Assembly: GCA_947494325.1 (NCBI GenBank) | Contig: CANLUS010000004.1 | Location: 62,001 to 126,000 of the forward strand | Length of the DNA stretch: 64,000 nucleotides | Direction of reading: 5' to 3' | From: an uncultured Flavobacteriaceae bacterium | GTDB lineage: Bacteria > Bacteroidota > Bacteroidia > Flavobacteriales > Flavobacteriaceae | In this document: positions 59,301-64,000 of the stretch, in pieces | Layout: each line of letters begins with the position of its first letter | Numbering within the stretch: the first letter of the stretch is position 1 | Position numbers and translations under genes: made by a program | The notes under the pieces: model-generated | Seen by the model: the letters and a program-made list of their open reading frames with translations, nothing else | What the model was told of the DNA's origin: nothing | Database searches by the model: none

Positions 59301-60662
59301 TTGTACGCTATTGTTGACATAGAAACGACTGGCGGAAAATACAACGAAGAAGGTATTACTGAGATTGCGATTCATAAATATGATGGGCATCAAGTTATTG
59401 ACACGTTTATTAGTTTGATAAACCCTGAGCGTGAGATCCAACCTTTCGTTGTCAATCTTACCGGAATCAATAACAAAATGCTTCGCAATGCCCCGAAATT
59501 TTACGAAGTGGCTAAACGTATTGTGGAGATTACATCCGATTGTATAATAGTAGCCCACAACGCTAATTTTGATTACAGAATACTTAGAACAGAGTTTCGA
59601 AGATTAAGCTTCGAATTTGAAAGACAAAGTTTGTGCACGGTAGAATTAAGTAAAAGACTTATTCCAGATCTACCCTCTTATAGTTTAGGAAAATTATGTC
59701 GCACTTTAGGTATTCCGATGACAGATCGACATCGCGCCAATGGAGATGCCATCGCCACGGTAAAATTATTCCAACTTCTCTTAGATAAGGATATTGGAAA
59801 AAGTATTATCAGCGAAGCTGTTCGTAAAGAAACAAAAAAACAATTGGAACCCAAACTGCAAAGTATTTTAGAAGACTTACCATCGACTACAGGTGTTTAT
59901 TATATGCACAAATCTGATGGTACAATTATTTATATTGGGAAAAGTAAAAATATCAAAAAGCGCATTAATCAACATTTTACAGGCACATCGCATAAAGCCA
60001 AAAAGATGCAATTACAGGTCGCTTCTGTCAGTTATGAAAATACAGGTAGTGAATTGGCAGCACTCCTAAAAGAAAGTGAAGAGATTAAACACAATAAACC
60101 TGTGTATAACAGAGCACTTCGACGTACCATTTTCACACATGCTTTATATAGTTTTACCGATAATGATGGTTATATCAATCTGAAAATTGATAAAGCCGAC
60201 GGTAGAAAAAAACCGATCACTACCTTTAGTAATCGCCAAAGTGCGAAAAGCTTTTTATTTAGAATGACAGAAGTCTATCAGCTTTGTCAAAAATTGACAG
60301 GTTTGTATACAACAAAACAAAACTGCTTCAACTATACAATTAATACCTGTAATGGTGCTTGTATTTTAAAAGAGCCAGCGAAGTCTTATAACGAAAGAGC
60401 ACAAGAATTGATAACTAAAAATAGTTTTGAAAATCAAAGTTTTGTCATTGTTGATAAAGGCAGAGTGATAGACGAACGCTGTGCAATTCTCATCGAAAAT
60501 GGTATTTTCAAAGGATTTACGTTCTACGATTTAAATTTTCAAGTAACTAACATTACAGTTCTGCGTTCTTTGATAACGCCCATGCAAAACAATCGAGATG
60601 TACAGCATATTATTAAGAACTACATCCGAAAAAATAAGAAATTAAAAATCATTCAATTTTAA
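59301..60662 (+). CDS. DnaQ-like 3'-5' exonuclease fused to a GIY-YIG nuclease domain
   Basis: A 453-residue protein starting at TTG 59301, the base after the previous stop. Residues 1-170 form a DEDDh exonuclease: YAIVDIETTG, IVAHNANFDYRILR, and HRANGDAIATV. Residues about 195-275 form a GIY-YIG domain: GVYYMHKSDGTIIYIGKSKN, then the conserved R and E in KKRINQHF and LLKESEEIKHNKPVYN. The C-terminal part resembles the UvrC/Cho family. It may repair DNA by incision and trimming. The fusion is recurrent in Bacteroidota and some Actinobacteria. Confidence 0.9.
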   Translation: MYAIVDIETTGGKYNEEGITEIAIHKYDGHQVIDTFISLINPEREIQPFVVNLTGINNKMLRNAPKFYEVAKRIVEITSDCIIVAHNANFDYRILRTEFRRLSFEFERQSLCTVELSKRLIPDLPSYSLGKLCRTLGIPMTDRHRANGDAIATVKLFQLLLDKDIGKSIISEAVRKETKKQLEPKLQSILEDLPSTTGVYYMHKSDGTIIYIGKSKNIKKRINQHFTGTSHKAKKMQLQVASVSYENTGSELAALLKESEEIKHNKPVYNRALRRTIFTHALYSFTDNDGYINLKIDKADGRKKPITTFSNRQSAKSFLFRMTEVYQLCQKLTGLYTTKQNCFNYTINTCNGACILKEPAKSYNERAQELITKNSFENQSFVIVDKGRVIDERCAILIENGIFKGFTFYDLNFQVTNITVLRSLITPMQNNRDVQHIIKNYIRKNKKLKIIQF

Positions 60663-60663
60663 T

Positions 60664-62631
60664 ATGAGAAAAAATCACCTCTTTTTATGTTTGTTTCTTA
60701 GTACTTTATCACATTTTGCCCAAGATTATATTCCATATACTTATGGAGTCATTACCCAAGATGATGTTGATTTAAAGGTCTATGAAAAAGACAGCACGGC
60801 TAACGCAATTTTTTTATTCGAATATGGAAAGACTAAATTCTTTCAGACAGATTACAACATTGTAATTAGAACGAAATATTATGGTAAAGTAAAGATTTTC
60901 AACAAAGAAGGTGAAGAGCATGCAACTATTAGAATTCCGATCTACAAGAATAATAATGCACGTGAAAAAGTACAAAATATCAGGGCAATCACACATAATG
61001 GCTCGATAAAAACAAGTTTAAATCAAAAAGACATTTTTACAGAAAAAATTAATGACAATTGGTCTGAGGTGAAGTTTACCATGCCTAATATTAAAGACAA
61101 TAGTATTATTGAATATGAATATACCTTAGAGTCTCCATTTAAATTCAATTTTAAGGGTTGGGAATTTCAAAGTAATATTCCGAAACTTTATAGTGAGTTT
61201 TATGCACTCATCCCTGGAAACTATGTCTATAATAGAAGATTGAGGGGATATCAAGAGCTTCATACAAATAAATCGAACATCAAAAAACGTTGTTTTTCAG
61301 TAGATGGTGTTGCCGGAATAGCGGATTGTGAAGAATTAATCTACGCTATGAAGGACATTCCTGCTTTCGTAGAAGAAGACTACCTGACCTCAAAGAAAAA
61401 CTTCCTGTCGGCTATTAAATTTGAAATGTCTCAGTATAACGGATACGACGGCAGTCAAAAAAAATTCACGAAAACCTGGAAATACGCCGATAAAGAGTTC
61501 AAAACAGAAAAGAGTATTGGTAAACAGCTTCGAAAAACAGACTATTTAAAAAAACAACTCCCAACCGAACTTTTAACTGGGGAAAACGATTTAGCAAAGG
61601 CAAAAAAAATATACTATCATATCGTAAATCATTTTACATGGAATGGAGAATACAAACTTAATCGAGATGTTAATATAAAAACGGCTTACGCAAAAAAGAC
61701 CGCGAATAGTACCGAAATAAATATTTCACTCATCAATGCATTGAATGCTGCCGGTTTCGATGCTAAGATTGTTTTGATCTCTACACGAAATAATGGATTG
61801 CCAACCAAGGCATATCCCGTATTAACAGACTTTAATTATGCCATAGCCAAATTAAGTATAGGAGATACTAATTATTTATTAGATGCAACCAGCAAAAACC
61901 TACCTTTCAATATGTTACCGTTTAGAACGCTCAATTCATACGGAAGAGTTATGGATTTTAAAAAAGGTAGTTATTGGCATCCAATTGAAGCAAAAAAGAA
62001 TAATCGTGTACGTACCGCTTTAAAATTAACCATGGATGCAAATGGAGATTTTAAAGGACAAATGCAAAAAGCATATGATGGATACAGAGCAATCAATAAG
62101 AGAATTGACATTCGCAAAACAGACGAAGATGAATACATAACAAAAGCTGAAGAGGCTTATGGTGTTGATGACAACTTAATAATAAACTCATATTCAAATT
62201 CTAATTTAATAGACATTGAAAAACCCTTAAAGGAATTATATGATGTTACAATAGAAAGCAACTTAGATAGTGATTTGATTATAATTAACCCTTTTATCAA
62301 TGGAAGAACTTCGGTGAACCCATTTAAATTAAATCAACGAACCTATCCTATAGATTTTGGGTACGCAAGTTCTTCCTCTTTTAATTTACAATTGACAATA
62401 CCAGACAATTATACCATTAAAAGCTTACCTAAAAATCAAGGTGTTAAATTACCAAACGATGGTGGAATATTTACCTTTAGTATTACCGAAAAAGACAACA
62501 AGATTCAAATGATTTTTAGAAGGGTGATAAAACGCTCATTTTATGCGCCACAAGAATATCCTTTCTTGAAAGAATTTTTTAAGCAAATCATAAAAACTCA
62601 AAAGAGTTTAATAACTTTAGAAAAAATTTAA
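60664..62631 (+). CDS. DUF3857 / transglutaminase-like secreted protein
   Basis: A 655-residue protein with a signal peptide (about 1-19). The N-terminal DUF3857 domain includes IIRTKYYGKVKIFNKEGEEH and IIEYEYTLESPFKFNFKGWE. The middle carries a transglutaminase-like region (KKIYYHIVNHFTWNGEYKLN; TEINISLINALNAAGFDAKI), where the position usually occupied by the catalytic cysteine is not convincing. A beta-rich C-terminal domain follows. It probably acts in the periplasm or on the surface; its substrate is unknown. It starts 1 bp after the exonuclease stop. Confidence 0.88.
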   Translation: MRKNHLFLCLFLSTLSHFAQDYIPYTYGVITQDDVDLKVYEKDSTANAIFLFEYGKTKFFQTDYNIVIRTKYYGKVKIFNKEGEEHATIRIPIYKNNNAREKVQNIRAITHNGSIKTSLNQKDIFTEKINDNWSEVKFTMPNIKDNSIIEYEYTLESPFKFNFKGWEFQSNIPKLYSEFYALIPGNYVYNRRLRGYQELHTNKSNIKKRCFSVDGVAGIADCEELIYAMKDIPAFVEEDYLTSKKNFLSAIKFEMSQYNGYDGSQKKFTKTWKYADKEFKTEKSIGKQLRKTDYLKKQLPTELLTGENDLAKAKKIYYHIVNHFTWNGEYKLNRDVNIKTAYAKKTANSTEINISLINALNAAGFDAKIVLISTRNNGLPTKAYPVLTDFNYAIAKLSIGDTNYLLDATSKNLPFNMLPFRTLNSYGRVMDFKKGSYWHPIEAKKNNRVRTALKLTMDANGDFKGQMQKAYDGYRAINKRIDIRKTDEDEYITKAEEAYGVDDNLIINSYSNSNLIDIEKPLKELYDVTIESNLDSDLIIINPFINGRTSVNPFKLNQRTYPIDFGYASSSSFNLQLTIPDNYTIKSLPKNQGVKLPNDGGIFTFSITEKDNKIQMIFRRVIKRSFYAPQEYPFLKEFFKQIIKTQKSLITLEKI

Positions 62632-62638
62632 AATCCAA

Positions 62639-63472
62639 TTGACCTCTAAACCAAAAAAAAATAACTGGAGATTTAAACTTCATGAAATCATTTATGAAGC
62701 GGATACTGCAGCCGGAAAATTATTCGACCTCGTACTTCTCATTTTTATCTTGGCGAGTGTTTTGTTGGTTATGCTTGAAAGTGTCTCTAGTCTTGATGCA
62801 AAATATCATACTTTTTTTGATATTGCTGAGTGGGTCATAACCATTTTATTTTCACTAGAGTATATAGGTAGAATTATAGCAATCAAAAAACCTTCTAAAT
62901 ATATTTTTAGTTTTTATGGAATTATAGATTTACTATCTACCATTCCGAAATATCTATCCCTCCTCTTTGTAGGTACACATGCCCTCGTAGCATTAAGAGC
63001 CCTACGTTTATTGCGTATTTTTAGAATTCTAAAATTAGCACGTTATGTTGGTGCTTCCAATCGATTAATGGTGGCGCTAAGAGCCAGTAGAGCTAAAATT
63101 GCCGTATTTCTGTTCTTTATATTAATCTTATCTATTATTTTAGGTACGGTGATGTATTTGGTTGAAACTAATGAAGAAAGTGGTTTCACAAGCATTCCAC
63201 GAAGTATTTATTGGGCCATCGTAACGCTTACCACAGTTGGATATGGGGATATTGCCCCTGTTACAGCCTTAGGTCAATTCATTGCTTCGATCATTATGAT
63301 TTTAGGGTATGGCATCATCGCCATTCCAACGGGCATTGTTTCTGCCGAGTTTACAACGAGTGCGCTTAACGTGCAAACAAATACTCAAAATTGCCCTAAT
63401 TGTGCTGTAGAAAAGCATCGTGATAATGCAGAATTCTGCTATAATTGTGGACAGCTTTTAAATGATGAATAA
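62639..63472 (+). CDS. Voltage-gated-type potassium channel with C-terminal zinc ribbon
   Basis: A 277-residue six-helix channel starting at TTG 62639. The S4-type voltage sensor has regularly spaced arginines (ALRALRLLRIFRILKLARY). The pore reads SIYWAIVTLTTVGYGDIAPV, with the TVGYGD potassium filter. The C-terminus ends in two CxxC pairs (CPNC and CYNC), a zinc ribbon outside the membrane core. Such channels set membrane potential or respond to it. It lies 7 bp behind the DUF3857 gene, and miaA starts inside its 3' end. Confidence 0.92.
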   Translation: MTSKPKKNNWRFKLHEIIYEADTAAGKLFDLVLLIFILASVLLVMLESVSSLDAKYHTFFDIAEWVITILFSLEYIGRIIAIKKPSKYIFSFYGIIDLLSTIPKYLSLLFVGTHALVALRALRLLRIFRILKLARYVGASNRLMVALRASRAKIAVFLFFILILSIILGTVMYLVETNEESGFTSIPRSIYWAIVTLTTVGYGDIAPVTALGQFIASIIMILGYGIIAIPTGIVSAEFTTSALNVQTNTQNCPNCAVEKHRDNAEFCYNCGQLLNDE

Positions 63473-64000
63473 TTATCTTATTTCTATTGTTGGGGCTACA
63501 GCAATTGGTAAAACATCTTTGAGCGTAGAAATTGCGCAACATTATGAAACTGAAATTATTTCTTCAGATTCTCGTCAGTTTTATAAAGAGATGACCATTG
63601 GAACTGCAGTTCCCTCCGAAGAAGAATTGACGCTGGCCAATCATCATTTTATTCAAAATAGGTCTATTTTTGATGATTATAATGTTGGTCAATTCGAAAA
63701 GGATGCGATTAAAAAATTAAACGAACTATTCGATGAAAATCAAGTAGTAGTGATGGTGGGCGGCAGTGGTCTGTACGTCGATGCTGTTTTAAAAGGATTA
63801 GACAATTTCCCAACGGTAGATAAGAACATCCGTAAGGAATTAAAAATCCGCTTAGAAAAAGAAGGTATTGAAGTCCTTCACGAACAGCTTAAAAAATTAG
63901 ATATAGAAACCTTCGAAAAGATAGATATCGACAACCATAGACGGGTTATTAGAGCCTTAGAAATATGTATTGGAACCGGCCAAACCTATGCGTCGTTCTT
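63465..64000 (+). CDS. miaA: tRNA dimethylallyltransferase MiaA, N-terminal part (cut by window end)
   Basis: From ATG 63465 (a second ATG at 63462 is in frame) 178 codons are visible. The P-loop SIVGATAIGKTSLS, the tRNA-substrate motif ISSDSRQFYKEMTIGTAVPS and MVGGSGLYVDAVLKG are MiaA hallmarks. MiaA attaches dimethylallyl to A37 of tRNAs reading codons beginning with U. The gene overlaps the ion-channel gene by 8 bases and continues beyond position 64000. Confidence 0.95.
   Translation, partial: MNNYLISIVGATAIGKTSLSVEIAQHYETEIISSDSRQFYKEMTIGTAVPSEEELTLANHHFIQNRSIFDDYNVGQFEKDAIKKLNELFDENQVVVMVGGSGLYVDAVLKGLDNFPTVDKNIRKELKIRLEKEGIEVLHEQLKKLDIETFEKIDIDNHRRVIRALEICIGTGQTYASF

Overview
The window looks like a chromosomal segment of a low-GC member of Bacteroidota, most likely the marine/environmental family Flavobacteriaceae. 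Reasons: several promoters of the flavobacterial type (TTG about 19-21 bp upstream of TAnnTTTG), almost no Shine-Dalgarno sequences, frequent TTG starts, TonB-dependent receptors with carboxypeptidase-regulatory-like N-termini, BatA-type membrane proteins, DUF3857 and DUF2147 proteins, a bacillithiol gene (bshB1), and a fused cytochrome c biogenesis protein (CcsBA). It is mostly core genome. I see no insertion sequence, prophage, CRISPR array or integron.

Layout. 1-2154: the end of one outer-membrane beta-barrel gene and three further small beta-barrel genes. 2207-5536: xerD facing a block of ribonuclease Y, a structured RNA that I call as a 6S-Flavo candidate, zapA and a coiled-coil partner. 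5702-12936: an M23 peptidase and TonB receptor; a stress-type ECF sigma / membrane anti-sigma / CpxP-like trio with two near-identical promoter-like blocks; a small secreted protein; and a sterol-desaturase-family gene whose start must be moved because a terminator lies in the annotated 5' end. 13557-17845: BatA protein, a dihydroorotase homologue lacking its metal ligands, DUF4870 protein, carboxylesterase. 17985-26947: PAP2 phosphatase, MBL hydrolase, a large conserved unknown, Bcp peroxiredoxin, endonuclease III without Fe-S cysteines, a sigma factor with a 47-codon gene behind it, uvrA, and a TPR protein. 27069-27143: tRNA-His with its own promoter and terminator. 27311-31052: MscS channel, a lipoprotein with a probable TIM barrel, bshB1, and a MarR regulator. 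31063-39116: MarR-linked RND efflux operon, then a lipoprotein, a molybdenum sulfite-oxidase-like enzyme, a c-type cytochrome and a zinc-ribbon protein. 39127-48828: glycosyltransferase 9, PLP trans-sulfuration enzyme, MATE transporter, alpha/beta hydrolase, an unknown membrane protein, an ArsR-SRPBCC pair, and ccsBA. 48935-52794: DUF2520, kdsC, YihY, DUF2147, thioredoxin-like and Dph6-like genes. 52854-58209: a vitamin B12 uptake locus: btuB behind a cobalamin riboswitch, with divergent btuF-btuC-btuD. 58245-64000: M28 peptidase, exonuclease/GIY-YIG fusion, DUF3857 protein, voltage-gated-type potassium channel, and the start of miaA.

How the parts work together. Recognisable modules are B12 uptake under riboswitch control, MarR-controlled RND efflux, ArsR-controlled SRPBCC expression, an ECF envelope-stress circuit, periplasmic sulfite-type oxidation (Mo enzyme plus cytochrome c), and a zapA-6S RNA arrangement reminiscent of zapA-ssrS in E. 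coli. The items I find most worth following up are the 6S candidate, the duplicated ECF block, the ligand-less dihydroorotase homologue in a conserved-looking operon, the tRNA-His acceptor-stem mismatches, and the structured leader of the MATE gene. No clear new multi-gene defence or mobile system is visible. All domain names come from motif recognition by eye, not from searches.
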